From Kribbella solani (GTDB taxonomy: Bacteria > Actinomycetota > Actinomycetes > Propionibacteriales > Kribbellaceae): a stretch of DNA of 64,000 nucleotides. Positions 17,885 to 26,381 of this stretch are shown here, piece after piece (the first letter of the stretch is position 1; every line of letters begins with the position of its first letter). The notes beneath the pieces were generated by a model. It was not told where the DNA came from. It did not search any database and saw nothing but the letters and a program-made list of their open reading frames with translations. The position numbers and the translations under genes were made by a program. The stretch is from contig NZ_JACHNF010000001.1 of the NCBI RefSeq assembly GCF_014205295.1, positions 620,001-684,000 on the forward strand. Reading direction: 5' to 3'.

Positions 17885-18779
17885 TGTCGAGGTTGTGGTG
17901 GTCGGGAGTGCGAACGTGGATCTGGTGCTGCCGGTGCAGCGCATTCCGCGGCCGGGGGAGACAGTACTGTCCGGCGAAATGAGTCGCGGTCCCGGCGGCA
18001 AGGGGGCCAACCAAGCGGTCGCGGCGGCGCGGGCCGGGGCGCGGACGGCGATGGTCGTCGCGCTCGGCGCCGACGAGGGCGGCGACCTGTTGCGGGAGGC
18101 ACTCGGTGGTTCGGGAGTGGACCTGTCGCTGGCGATCAAGAGCGATGCCCCGACCGGTACGGCGATCATCACGGTCGAGGAGAGCGGTGAGAACTCGATC
18201 ATCGTCGCGCCCGGCGCGAACGGCCGGCTGACGCTGTCGCCGGAGTCGCTGACCGCGATCGGCGCGGCGAAAGTCGTCCTTTCCCAGTTGGAGATCCCGT
18301 TCCCGGTCGTGCAGGCCGCGGCAGCGGCATCCACGTACTTCATCCTGAACGCGGCGCCGGCGGCCGAGCTCGCGGACGAGTTGCTGGCCGAGGTCGATCT
18401 GCTGGTGGTGAACGAGACCGAGGCCGAGGCGATCGCCGGTCCGGAGCGGTCCGCGCTGCTGGCGAAGGTGCCGGCCGCGGTCGTCACCCTCGGCGGCGCC
18501 GGCGCGGTGATCCTGACCAGGGACGCGGCCGAGATCGCGGTGCCCGGCGTACCGGTCGACGTGGTCGACACGACCGCGGCGGGCGACACGTTCTGCGGGG
18601 TCCTCGCGGCCGCGCTGGCTAACGCGTCAGCTAACGACTCGATCACGGCAGCCGACCTGACGAACGCGGTCCGACGCGCTAACGTTGCTGCTTCATTGAG
18701 TGTTCAGGTGGCGGGGGCGATTCCCTCGGTGCCGCACGGGGATGCAGTCGACGCGCGTTATGCGGAGGTATACCTGTGA
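17874..18779 (+). CDS. Ribokinase-like PfkB-family sugar kinase
   Basis: Protein of 301 residues. PfkB signatures are intact: [18 protein letters not shown] (near 40-57, substrate-binding) and [18 protein letters not shown] (near 225, anion hole plus catalytic Asp). The latter is the ATP-binding and catalytic motif of ribokinase and its relatives. The GTG start lies 11 bases inside the preceding glycohydrolase gene. It would phosphorylate a sugar released by the glycohydrolases; ribose is the natural candidate, though PfkB members also take nucleosides and other hexoses. Confidence 0.88.
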   Translation: MEPDVEVVVVGSANVDLVLPVQRIPRPGETVLSGEMSRGPGGKGANQAVAAARAGARTAMVVALGADEGGDLLREALGGSGVDLSLAIKSDAPTGTAIITVEESGENSIIVAPGANGRLTLSPESLTAIGAAKVVLSQLEIPFPVVQAAAAASTYFILNAAPAAELADELLAEVDLLVVNETEAEAIAGPERSALLAKVPAAVVTLGGAGAVILTRDAAEIAVPGVPVDVVDTTAAGDTFCGVLAAALANASANDSITAADLTNAVRRANVAASLSVQVAGAIPSVPHGDAVDARYAEVYL

Positions 18780-20764
18780 ATCCGCTCGAACCCCGGCCCA
18801 TCGACCTTCCGGCGACGGTCGACCTCGGGCCCGGGGCAGATCTGTCCGTCCTCGACGACGCCAAGATCCTCGGCGCACCGGACGACCCGGCGGAGTTGCC
18901 GCGCTGGCGCGCCCGGCTGGCCGAGTGGCGGTACGGCGCCTTCGAACGGACCCGGTACGACGGGTCGCACTACGACGAACCGGGCCGGGAATGGACCCAG
19001 ACCGCGTACTCGGTGGCGCTGGTCTGGCTCTGGGACGATCTGCTGTACGACGTCGGGACCGGGAAGTTCACGCCGGAGAAGTTCGTCCGGCACGGTGTCA
19101 CCGAGTTCGGTGGGCACGACGCGATCGTGCTCTGGCACGCGTACCCGGTGATCGGGATCGACGACCGGAACCAGTTCGACTTCTACCGGGACGTACCAGG
19201 CCTGCGGGAGCTGGTCGACGACCTGCACCGGCTCGGCCTGAAGGTGTTCTTCGACTACAACCCGTGGGACGTCGGTACCCGCCGGGCGGCCGGTTCGGAC
19301 CCCGCCGAGTTCGCGGCGCTGGTCAGCGACTACGCGGTCGACGGCGTGTTCCTGGACACCCTGAAGGAGGGCGACCCGGCGCTGACCCGGGCGATCCGGC
19401 AGGCGAATCCGGCGATCGCGCTGGAGGGCGAGTCACGGTTGCCGATGGCAAGGATCAGCGATCACGCGCTGTCCTGGGCGCAGTGGTTCGCCGACACCCG
19501 CGCGCCCGGCGTACTGCGCGCGCACCTGTTCGAGCGCCGGCACATGATGCACCACACCCGCCGGTGGAACCGCGACCACAGCGACGAGCTGCAGTCCGCG
19601 TGGGTGAACGGCGTCGGCCTGCTGGTCTGGGAGTCGGTGTTCTCGGCGTGGGTCGGCTGGAACGCCCGCGACCGCGCGACGCTGCGCCGGATGGTGACCG
19701 CGCAACGCGCGTTCGCGGAGGTGCTGATCAACGGCGACTGGATTCAGCTGACGCCGGAGATCCCGGAGAAGGCCCGCGAGCACGGCGTGTACGCGTCCCG
19801 GTTCGACCTGGCCGACATCACCTTCTGGACGCTGGTGAACCGCGCCGACGAGGACTTCGACGGCATCGTCCTCCGCTCCGAAGATCAGGTCGGCGACTGG
19901 TACGACGTGACGTCCGGTGTCCCGATCACGGCTGACGACGACGGCGTCCACCTGGTCGTACCGGGCCGGGGTGTGGCCGGAATCGTCCGGGTCGGCGCGA
20001 CCGCCGGGGAAGAATGCCGCGCGACCGCGCGCCGGTTGGGCACCTTGTCACGACCGCATGTCGCCGACTCCGCGTTCCCGATGCGGCCGGCCGAGCTGGT
20101 CCCGGTGCCGGTTGTCGCTGGGTCCGCCGAGCTCGGCCCGGTGGTCGAGGTGCCGGCGGGGGAGCGGACGCTGACGGTTCGGCATCGGCGGCGTGAGACC
20201 GGGCTGTACGGCACCGCGCCGTACGTGGAGGAGTGGAAGCCGCTGCCGCCTCGGCTGCATGACATCCAGACGGTGACACGTGAGGTCTCGTTGCCGGCGA
20301 TCTCGGTGGCGGTCGCGGAGGTGACCAACGCGGAGTACGCGGAGTTCCTGCGCGCGACCGGGTACCAGCCGCTGGTGGCGAACCGGTTCCTGAAGCATTG
20401 GGTCGACGGTGCTCCGGTGCCCGGGACCGAGGATCAGCCGGTGACGTACGTCGACCTGCCGGACGCCCGCGCGTACGCGGACTGGCGTGGTGGGCGACTG
20501 CCGACCGAGGACGAGTGGCAGGTCGCGGCCGGGCTGGACGGCTTCGGCCGGCTGGAGCCGTTGGTGTGGAACCTGACCGAGAGCGAGCATCGCGATGGTC
20601 GCAGCCGGTTCTGCATCCTCAAGGGCGGCTCGCACTACACTGCCGAGGGCTCGGACTGGTACGCCGACGGTGGTCCGCAGGAGCCGGAGGTCAGCTTCAA
20701 GCTGGTACTGACCGGCGGCGGGCTGGACCGGTCGGAGAACATCGGCTTCAGGTGCGCGGGATGA
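18776..20764 (+). CDS. Glycosidase-like TIM-barrel protein fused to a SUMF1/FGE-sulfatase domain
   Basis: Protein of 662 residues. Residues about 40-400 look like a (beta/alpha)8 glycoside hydrolase: [32 protein letters not shown] and IALEGESR are strand-loop segments with acidic residues placed as in alpha-amylase or melibiase-type barrels. Residues about 500-662 form a SUMF1 (formylglycine-generating-enzyme-like) domain: [36 protein letters not shown], then ILKGGSHY and a final GFRCAG. It starts by GTGA overlap with the kinase gene. The SUMF1 part may bind a ligand rather than oxidise cysteine. I do not recognise a characterised family with this order. Confidence 0.72.
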   Translation: MNPLEPRPIDLPATVDLGPGADLSVLDDAKILGAPDDPAELPRWRARLAEWRYGAFERTRYDGSHYDEPGREWTQTAYSVALVWLWDDLLYDVGTGKFTPEKFVRHGVTEFGGHDAIVLWHAYPVIGIDDRNQFDFYRDVPGLRELVDDLHRLGLKVFFDYNPWDVGTRRAAGSDPAEFAALVSDYAVDGVFLDTLKEGDPALTRAIRQANPAIALEGESRLPMARISDHALSWAQWFADTRAPGVLRAHLFERRHMMHHTRRWNRDHSDELQSAWVNGVGLLVWESVFSAWVGWNARDRATLRRMVTAQRAFAEVLINGDWIQLTPEIPEKAREHGVYASRFDLADITFWTLVNRADEDFDGIVLRSEDQVGDWYDVTSGVPITADDDGVHLVVPGRGVAGIVRVGATAGEECRATARRLGTLSRPHVADSAFPMRPAELVPVPVVAGSAELGPVVEVPAGERTLTVRHRRRETGLYGTAPYVEEWKPLPPRLHDIQTVTREVSLPAISVAVAEVTNAEYAEFLRATGYQPLVANRFLKHWVDGAPVPGTEDQPVTYVDLPDARAYADWRGGRLPTEDEWQVAAGLDGFGRLEPLVWNLTESEHRDGRSRFCILKGGSHYTAEGSDWYADGGPQEPEVSFKLVLTGGGLDRSENIGFRCAG

Positions 20765-21948
20765 GGCCCGCCGCGCTGGACGGTGTGAAGGTGCTGGAGG
20801 CGGCGACGCTGTTCGCGGGTCCGCTGGCAGCCACCTTCCTCGGCGACTTCGGTGCCGACGTCACGAAGATCGAGCACCCGTCCCGTCCGGATGCCGCGCG
20901 TACGCACGGCGCGTCCAAGGACGGTGTCGGGCTGTGGTTCAAGACCCTCGGCCGGAACAAGCGGCTCGCCACGCTGGACCTGTCCCGCGGGCGGGACGTG
21001 TTCCTCTCGCTGGTACGGGAGAACGACGTACTCGTCGAGAACTTCCGCCCGGGCACGTTGGAGCGCTGGGGACTCGGGCCTTCAGTCCTGCTGGAAGCGA
21101 ACCCGCGTTTGGTGATCGCGCGGGTGACCGCCTTCGGCCAGGTCGGGCCGTGGTCGCGCCGGCCGGGCTTCGGTTCGCTCGCGGAGGCGATGAGTGGGTT
21201 CGCGGCGGTCACCGGTGAGCCGGACGGTCCGCCGACGCTGCCGCCGTTCGGACTGGCCGATGGCATCACCGCGCTCGCCACCGCGTACGCCGTGCTGGTC
21301 GCGTTGCGGGAACGGGATCGGTCCGGGCAAGGACAGGTGATCGACATGGCGATCATCGAGCCGATCCTGATGATGCTGGGCGGTGGCATCACCGCGTACC
21401 AGCAGACCGGGTACGTGCAGCCGCGGCTCGGGAACCGGTCGTCGAACAACGCTCCGCGGAACGTGTACAAGACCCTGGACGGCCGCTGGGTGGCCGTGTC
21501 GACGAGTTCGCAGAGCATCGCCGAGCGGGTGGTGACGCTGGTCGGGCGGGCGGATCTGGTCGCGCAGCCCTGGTTCGCGACCGGGCGGGAGCGGGCGCAG
21601 CACGCCGACGAGCTCGACGACGCGGTCGGTTCGTGGATCGCGGCGCGGCCGTTGGAGCTCGTGATGGAGGAGTTCGAGAAGGCCGAAGCCGCGGTCGGTC
21701 CGGTGCACGACATTCGCGGCATCGCCGGCGATCCGCAGTACGCGGCGCTGGGGACGATCGTCAGCGTGGACGACGACGAGCTCGGTGGCCCGGTCGAGAT
21801 GCAGAACGTGTTGTTCCGGCTGTCCGAGTCGCCGGGTTCGATCAAGTGGGCCGGCCGGCCGCACGGCGCGAACACCGACGAGGTGCTCGCCGAGATCGGC
21901 GTGACGCCGGACCAGCTCGCGGCGCTGCGGGCCGCTGGAGTCGTGTAA
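20761..21948 (+). CDS. Family III CoA-transferase (CaiB/formyl-CoA transferase type)
   Basis: Protein of 395 residues beginning [36 protein letters not shown], the CaiB/Frc N-terminal signature, with [14 protein letters not shown] and [17 protein letters not shown], which carries the Asp in the expected catalytic position. These enzymes move CoA between two carboxylic acids. The ATG overlaps the stop of the glycosidase-like gene (ATGA), so it belongs to the same operon, and it is followed 12 bases later by the lyase. Activation of an acid product of the pathway and cleavage by the lyase is the likely sequence of steps. Confidence 0.92.
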   Translation: MRPAALDGVKVLEAATLFAGPLAATFLGDFGADVTKIEHPSRPDAARTHGASKDGVGLWFKTLGRNKRLATLDLSRGRDVFLSLVRENDVLVENFRPGTLERWGLGPSVLLEANPRLVIARVTAFGQVGPWSRRPGFGSLAEAMSGFAAVTGEPDGPPTLPPFGLADGITALATAYAVLVALRERDRSGQGQVIDMAIIEPILMMLGGGITAYQQTGYVQPRLGNRSSNNAPRNVYKTLDGRWVAVSTSSQSIAERVVTLVGRADLVAQPWFATGRERAQHADELDDAVGSWIAARPLELVMEEFEKAEAAVGPVHDIRGIAGDPQYAALGTIVSVDDDELGGPVEMQNVLFRLSESPGSIKWAGRPHGANTDEVLAEIGVTPDQLAALRAAGVV

Positions 21949-21960
21949 GGGGTGTTGTGA

Positions 21961-22788
21961 GTGCTGACCGCACTGTATGTTCCGGCCAACCGGCCGGACC
22001 GGTTCGCGAAAGCCGTTGCCGCGGGCCCCGATCTGGTGGTGTTCGACCTGGAGGACGCGGTCCCGGTCGGTGACAAGGCCGAGGCGCGCGGCTGGGCGGT
22101 CGCCTGGATCGCGGCGAACGCGCACGGGCCGGTGCAGATCCGGGTGAACGCGCTGACGTCGCCGTGGATCGAGGACGACCTGGCGGCGATCTCGGCCGTA
22201 CCGTCGGTGCGGATTCGGGTGCCGAAGGTGGAAAGCGCGGCCGACGTCCGGGCCGTACTGGACAAGGTGCCGTCGGCAAGGATCACCGCGCTGCTCGAGT
22301 CACCACTCGGAGTGGAGCGGGCGTACGAGATCGCCACCGCCGATCCACGGGTGGAGGCGATCGCGCTCGGCGAGGCGGACCTGTCCAGCGCGCTCGGCGT
22401 TGACGGTGCGGAGGGACTCGCGTGGTCGCGCGGGCGGCTGGTCTCGGCGTCACGGGCAGCCGGGCTGGGCGCGCCGATGATGTCGGTGTACCCACACGTC
22501 GGCGATCTGCCCGGCCTGCTGCGCACGTCGATCGAGGGCCTGCGACTCGGTTTCGTCGGCCGCACCGCGATCCACCCGCGCCAGCTCGCCACCATCGTGG
22601 AAGCCTTTACCCCGACCGAAGCCGAGGCAACCGCCGCGGCGGAGCTGCTCGCGGCGGTGGACGCCGCCGGCGTCGCGGACGGCGGGGTGATCGTGCTGCC
22701 CGACGGCCGGATGGTGGACCCGGCGATGCTCGGCCGAGCCCGCGAAATCACCACTCTCCACCACCAAACCAACCCCCACCCCCACTAA
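21961..22788 (+). CDS. HpcH/HpaI aldolase/citrate-lyase beta (CitE-like) family protein
   Basis: Protein of 275 residues with a TIM-barrel lyase pattern: LTALYVPANRPDRFAKA, VVFDLEDAVP (Mg2+ site), RIRVPKVESAADVR and ALLESPLGVERAYEIA (acidic ligand), IALGEADLS. CitE-like enzymes cleave malyl-, citramalyl- or methylmalyl-CoA thioesters. GTG 21961 follows AAGGGG by seven bases. Pairing with a CoA-transferase suggests a CoA-activated acid is split into acetyl- or propionyl-CoA plus glyoxylate or pyruvate. It is the last gene of the cluster. Confidence 0.88.
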   Translation: MLTALYVPANRPDRFAKAVAAGPDLVVFDLEDAVPVGDKAEARGWAVAWIAANAHGPVQIRVNALTSPWIEDDLAAISAVPSVRIRVPKVESAADVRAVLDKVPSARITALLESPLGVERAYEIATADPRVEAIALGEADLSSALGVDGAEGLAWSRGRLVSASRAAGLGAPMMSVYPHVGDLPGLLRTSIEGLRLGFVGRTAIHPRQLATIVEAFTPTEAEATAAAELLAAVDAAGVADGGVIVLPDGRMVDPAMLGRAREITTLHHQTNPHPH

Positions 22789-22794
22789 CGCCCC

Positions 22795-22860
22795 GCCCCA
22801 CCGGCCCCGCCCCACCGGCCCCGCCCCACCTGCCCCGCCCCACTAACGCCGCCCCACCTG
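22795..22860. repeat. Short tandem repeat of a CCGGCCCCGCCCCA-type unit
   Basis: After the lyase stop, three to five imperfect copies of a 14-base unit (CCGGCCCCGCCCCA and variants with CCTG or CTAACG) lie in tandem on the plus strand. There is no open frame. It runs straight into the 25-bp inverted repeat. Confidence 0.6.
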
Positions 22861-22861
22861 C

Positions 22862-22983
22862 CCCCGGCCGCCTGCCGCCATTTCAGGGGTGAACGTCTGA
22901 GCTTGACCCTTCACATGCCGCATGCGGGGGGTGAACGGGCACCGGGAGGGGTGAACCTCTGAAATGGCGGCAGGCGGCCGGGG
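22862..22983. repeat. 25-bp perfect inverted repeat with a 72-base spacer
   Basis: The left arm 22862-22886 and right arm 22959-22983 are exact reverse complements over 25 bases. The spacer contains two direct copies of GGGGTGAAC followed by CTCTGA or GTCTGA. The right arm ends 14 bases before the ribosome site of the oxidoreductase gene. It could be a strong bidirectional terminator, a regulator site, or the ends of a small nonautonomous mobile repeat. Confidence 0.75.
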
Positions 22984-23014
22984 TGCCGGGGTGGATGGGG
23001 AGGGGCGCCGAGTT

Positions 23015-24619
23015 ATGGTCCTATACATGCTGCCGCGCAGTGTTGATGCCGTTGTGATCGGAGCCGGGCCGAACGGGCTGGTGAGTGCGATCACGCTCGC
23101 CGACGCCGGCTGGGACGTGCTGGTACTGGAGGCCGCCGACGATTTCGGTGGCGCGGTCCGGTCCATCTCCGACGGGGGCTGGATCAGCGATCGTTTCAGT
23201 TCGAACTATCCGCTCGGGGTCGCGTCACCGGTGATCCGCGCGCTGGAGCTGGAAAAGTACGGGCTGAAGTGGGCGAACGCGCCGCTGCCGCTCGTACACC
23301 TCCTGGACGAGAACGGCGCCGCCGCCGCGATCCACCCGGACCCGGAGGACACCGCCAAGTCGCTCGGCGCCGAGCACCCGGGCGACGGTGACGCGTGGTT
23401 GCGGTTGTACCAGCAGTACGTGTCGATCCGCGAGCCGTTGCTGAAGGCGCTGCTCACCAGTTGGCCGCCGATCGCGCCGGGCGTACGACTGGCGCGAAAG
23501 CTCGGCTCGGCGGGTGAGTTGTTGCGGTTCGCGCGGTTCATGGCGATGCCGATGCACCGGATGGGCCTGGAGTTGTTCGACGGGCGGCATGGACCGGCGA
23601 TTCTGGCCGGGAACGCGCTGCACGCCGACGCGCCACTCTCGGGCAGCGTCAGCGGCACGATGGGCTGGCTGCTCGCGATGCTGGCCCAAGACGTCGGGTA
23701 CCCGGTCGCCGCCGGCGGATCGTCCGCGTTCTCCGGCGCGCTCGTACGCCGTGCCGAACGCGCGGGCGCGCTGATGGTGCCGGGCATGCCGGTCACGGGC
23801 ATCGACGTGTCGGCGGGCCGGGTGACTGCCGTTCGTACCGCCTCCGGTGAGACTGTCTCGGTCGAGCGGGCCGTCATCGCCGACACGTCCGCGCCGAGCC
23901 TGTACGGCGAGTTGTTGCCCGAGGCCCTTGTTCCGGCCGGGCTGCGCCGGGATCTGGACGAGCGGTTCGAATGGGACTATCCGACGGTCAAACTGAACCT
24001 CCGGCTCAGTGGCCCGATCCCGTGGATCGCGGAAGAAGCACGGTCGGCCGGCGTCGTACATCTCGGCGGAACGGCCGACGACCTCGTCCACCTGTCCGCG
24101 GACCTCGACACCGGGCGCGTACCGTCCCAGCCGTTCCTGCTGATCGGCCAGACCACCAAGTCGGACCCGTCCCGTTCGCCGGAAGGCACCGAGGCGGTCT
24201 GGGCGTACGCGCACCTGCCGCGCGGGATCGCCGATGACGCGTCCGCGGAGAAACTCGCCGGCCGGATGGAACGCGCGATCGAACGGTACGCACCGGGGTT
24301 CGGCGAGCTGGTCATCGCCCGCGACCTGCAGCGGCCGTCCGCGCTGGAGTCCGGCAACGCCGCGCTCGGCTTCGGCGCCCTCGGCGGTGGCACGATGCAA
24401 CTCCACCAGCAGCTGGTCTTCCGCCCGACGATCGGGCTCGGCAGCGCCCGTACCTTCGTCAACGGCCTGTATCTGGGCAGCTCCGCGATCCACCCCGGCG
24501 GCGGCGTCCACGGTGCCTGCGGCCACCTCGCCGCTCGTACGGCCCTCCGCGACGCCTCCGTCCTCGGCCCGCTCACCCGCACCCTCCCCGCCGCCGCCCT
24601 CCGCCACCTCCAACGCTGA
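23015..24619 (+). CDS. Phytoene-desaturase-like FAD-dependent oxidoreductase
   Basis: Protein of 534 residues. ATG 23015 is chosen because GGGGAGGGG lies nine bases upstream. The N-terminus carries the dinucleotide-binding Rossmann motif (AVVIGAGPNGLVSAITLADAG) ending in LEAADDFGG, and the C-terminus has the matching FAD/substrate motif (LYLGSSAIHPGGGVHGACG). This is the CrtI/phytoene dehydrogenase-related family (COG1233), in which flavin oxidises or isomerises polyene or other hydrophobic substrates. No carotenoid genes are nearby, so the substrate is open. Confidence 0.88.
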   Translation: MVLYMLPRSVDAVVIGAGPNGLVSAITLADAGWDVLVLEAADDFGGAVRSISDGGWISDRFSSNYPLGVASPVIRALELEKYGLKWANAPLPLVHLLDENGAAAAIHPDPEDTAKSLGAEHPGDGDAWLRLYQQYVSIREPLLKALLTSWPPIAPGVRLARKLGSAGELLRFARFMAMPMHRMGLELFDGRHGPAILAGNALHADAPLSGSVSGTMGWLLAMLAQDVGYPVAAGGSSAFSGALVRRAERAGALMVPGMPVTGIDVSAGRVTAVRTASGETVSVERAVIADTSAPSLYGELLPEALVPAGLRRDLDERFEWDYPTVKLNLRLSGPIPWIAEEARSAGVVHLGGTADDLVHLSADLDTGRVPSQPFLLIGQTTKSDPSRSPEGTEAVWAYAHLPRGIADDASAEKLAGRMERAIERYAPGFGELVIARDLQRPSALESGNAALGFGALGGGTMQLHQQLVFRPTIGLGSARTFVNGLYLGSSAIHPGGGVHGACGHLAARTALRDASVLGPLTRTLPAAALRHLQR

Positions 24620-24643
24620 CGGTGTCACGGCTAGGGTCGGAGG

Positions 24644-25063
24644 GTGAGACTCGACGAGGGTGAGTGCCGCGCGCGGGTGGGGGCGGCTCGGGTAGGGCGG
24701 TTGGCGACCGTTGGTGCCGACCTGCGCCCGCATCTCGTCCCGGTCACGTACGCGGTGCACGGCGACGAGCTGTTCATCGGGATCGATCAGAAGCCGAAGA
24801 GTACGACCGCGCTGCAGCGGCTGCGGAACATCTCGGCGCACGACCAGGTCGCGGTACTCGTGGACGAGTACGACGAGGACTGGACACATCTTTGGTGGGT
24901 ACGCGTCGACGGTGCCGCGCGGGTGGTGCCGTACGACGCGGTGGCGATCGAGTTGCTGAGCGCGAAGTACCCGCAGTACGAGACGGATCCGCCGCGTGGT
25001 CCGGTGATCGTGATCCGGGCCGATCGCTGGTCGGGATGGGCCTACCGTGGGGAGGTCGCGTGA
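24644..25063 (+). CDS. PNPOx/F420-type flavin-binding split-barrel protein
   Basis: Small protein of 139 residues matching the F420/FMN-binding pyridoxamine-oxidase-like family of actinobacteria: ARVGRLATVGADLRPHLVPVTYAVHGDELFIGID, then KSTTALQRLRNISAHDQVAVLVDEYDEDWTHLWWVRVDGAA. Members bind F420 or FMN and reduce small molecules. The C-terminus ends WAYRGEVA and its stop overlaps the sigma-factor start (GTGA), so the two are cotranslated. Confidence 0.82.
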   Translation: MRLDEGECRARVGAARVGRLATVGADLRPHLVPVTYAVHGDELFIGIDQKPKSTTALQRLRNISAHDQVAVLVDEYDEDWTHLWWVRVDGAARVVPYDAVAIELLSAKYPQYETDPPRGPVIVIRADRWSGWAYRGEVA

Positions 25064-26295
25064 CCCAGGTGGACGAGTTGATGCGGGAGCTCGCGCCGCA
25101 GGTGCTGGGGTTCCTGGCGCGGCGGTACGAGCAGTTCGATCTGTGCGAGGACGCGGTACAAGAGGCGTTGCTGGCGGCGGCGACGCAGTGGCCGGTGGAC
25201 GGCGTACCGGCGAATCCGCGGGGCTGGCTGATCACGGTCGCGACGCGGCGGCTGACCGATGCGTTCCGGAGCGACAGCGCGCGCCGGCGGCGGGAGGATT
25301 CCGTTGCCGCGATGGCCGGTCCGGAGGAGTTGGTTGCCCCGGGCGCCGATGTCGACGAGACGCCGGACGCGGACGATACGTTGACATTGCTCTTCCTCTG
25401 TTGCCATCCGGCGGTGACGCCGGCGTCGCAGGTGGCGTTGACGTTGCGGGCGGTGGGCGGTCTGACGACGGCCGAGATCGCCCGCGCCTTCATGGTGCCG
25501 GAGGCAACGATGGCGCCGCGGATCAGCCGGGCGAAGAAGAGCATCAAGGCGGCCGGCAGCCGGTTCGCGATGCCGCCGGAGCCCGAGCGTGCGGAGCGGC
25601 TGCGGGTCGTACTGCAGGTGCTGTATCTGATCTTCAACGAGGGGTACACGGCGAGCTCGGGGGAGTCGTTGCAGCGGGTCGAGCTGACTGCCGAGGCGAT
25701 CCGGCTGGCGCGGATGCTGCGATCGGCGCTGCCGGACGACGGCGAGGTCGCGGGCCTGCTGGCGTTGATGTTGCTGACCGATTCGCGCCGCGCGGCGCGA
25801 ACCACCGCGGACGGCGGTCTGGTGCCGATCGACGAACAGGACCGATCGTTGTGGGACCGCGGTCAGATCACCGAGGGCGCCGACCTGATCCTGCGTACGC
25901 TGCGGCAAGGCACGATCGGCTCGTACCAACTGCAGGCCGCGATCGCCGCCGTACACGCCGAGGCGCCGAGCGCGGACGAGACCGACTGGCGGCAGATCCT
26001 GTCCTTGTACCTGGTCCTGGACAAGCTCGCGCCAAACCCGATGGTGACGCTCAACCGGGCGATCGCGCTCGCACAGGTCGAGGGTCCGCAGGCGGGGCTG
26101 GACCTGCTGGCGACGCTCGAGGACGACAAGTTGATCACCGAAACGCACCGCCTGGACGCCGTCCGGGCGCATCTGTACGAGCGGGCCGGCGAGCTGACCA
26201 AGGCGCACGAGCACTACCTGGCCGCCGCTCGCCGTACGACCAGCCTTCCGGAGCAGCGCTATCTGCAGGCGAAGGCGGCCGCGATCGCGATCTGA
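25060..26295 (+). CDS. ECF sigma factor with long C-terminal extension (ECF42 type)
   Basis: Protein of 411 residues. Region 2 (LGFLARRYEQFDLCEDAVQEALLAA, then NPRGWLITVATRRLTDAFRSD) and region 4 (LTLRAVGGLTTAEIARAFMVPEATMAPRISRAKKSI) are present. An extension of about 230 residues (from about 180) follows, with TPR-like helices (LYLIFNEGYTASSG, LYERAGELTKAHEHYLAAAR). This is the ECF42 layout, where the extension is needed for activity and no classical anti-sigma gene is present. GGAGG precedes the GTG. Targets are unknown. Confidence 0.9.
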   Translation: MTQVDELMRELAPQVLGFLARRYEQFDLCEDAVQEALLAAATQWPVDGVPANPRGWLITVATRRLTDAFRSDSARRRREDSVAAMAGPEELVAPGADVDETPDADDTLTLLFLCCHPAVTPASQVALTLRAVGGLTTAEIARAFMVPEATMAPRISRAKKSIKAAGSRFAMPPEPERAERLRVVLQVLYLIFNEGYTASSGESLQRVELTAEAIRLARMLRSALPDDGEVAGLLALMLLTDSRRAARTTADGGLVPIDEQDRSLWDRGQITEGADLILRTLRQGTIGSYQLQAAIAAVHAEAPSADETDWRQILSLYLVLDKLAPNPMVTLNRAIALAQVEGPQAGLDLLATLEDDKLITETHRLDAVRAHLYERAGELTKAHEHYLAAARRTTSLPEQRYLQAKAAAIAI

Positions 26296-26355
26296 TCAGC
26301 ACCCGGTTCTCCAGGTGTGCTGGCTGGTTACCGGCGGCCCAGGCGTGACCTGAGT

Positions 26356-26372
26356 TGTAACTTCGGTTTACA
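26356..26372. promoter_or_regulatory. Palindromic operator candidate before the acyl-CoA dehydrogenase pair
   Basis: TGTAA-N7-TTACA is a 17-base palindrome ending 9 bases before the ATG at 26382. Nothing resembling a ribosome site is visible between them, so the transcript may have a very short leader. The form suits a TetR- or GntR-family regulator of fatty-acid genes, but the regulator is not identified. Confidence 0.5.
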
Positions 26373-26381
26373 GTTGCTGGT

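Noticed and set aside
20748..22772. Open frame of 674 codons on the minus strand
   Set aside because: It is antisense to the CoA-transferase and lyase genes, is Ser/Ala/Arg-rich and has no ribosome site or motif.
23225..24889. Open frame of 554 codons on the minus strand
   Set aside because: Antisense to the phytoene-desaturase-like gene and low in sense, with no supported start.
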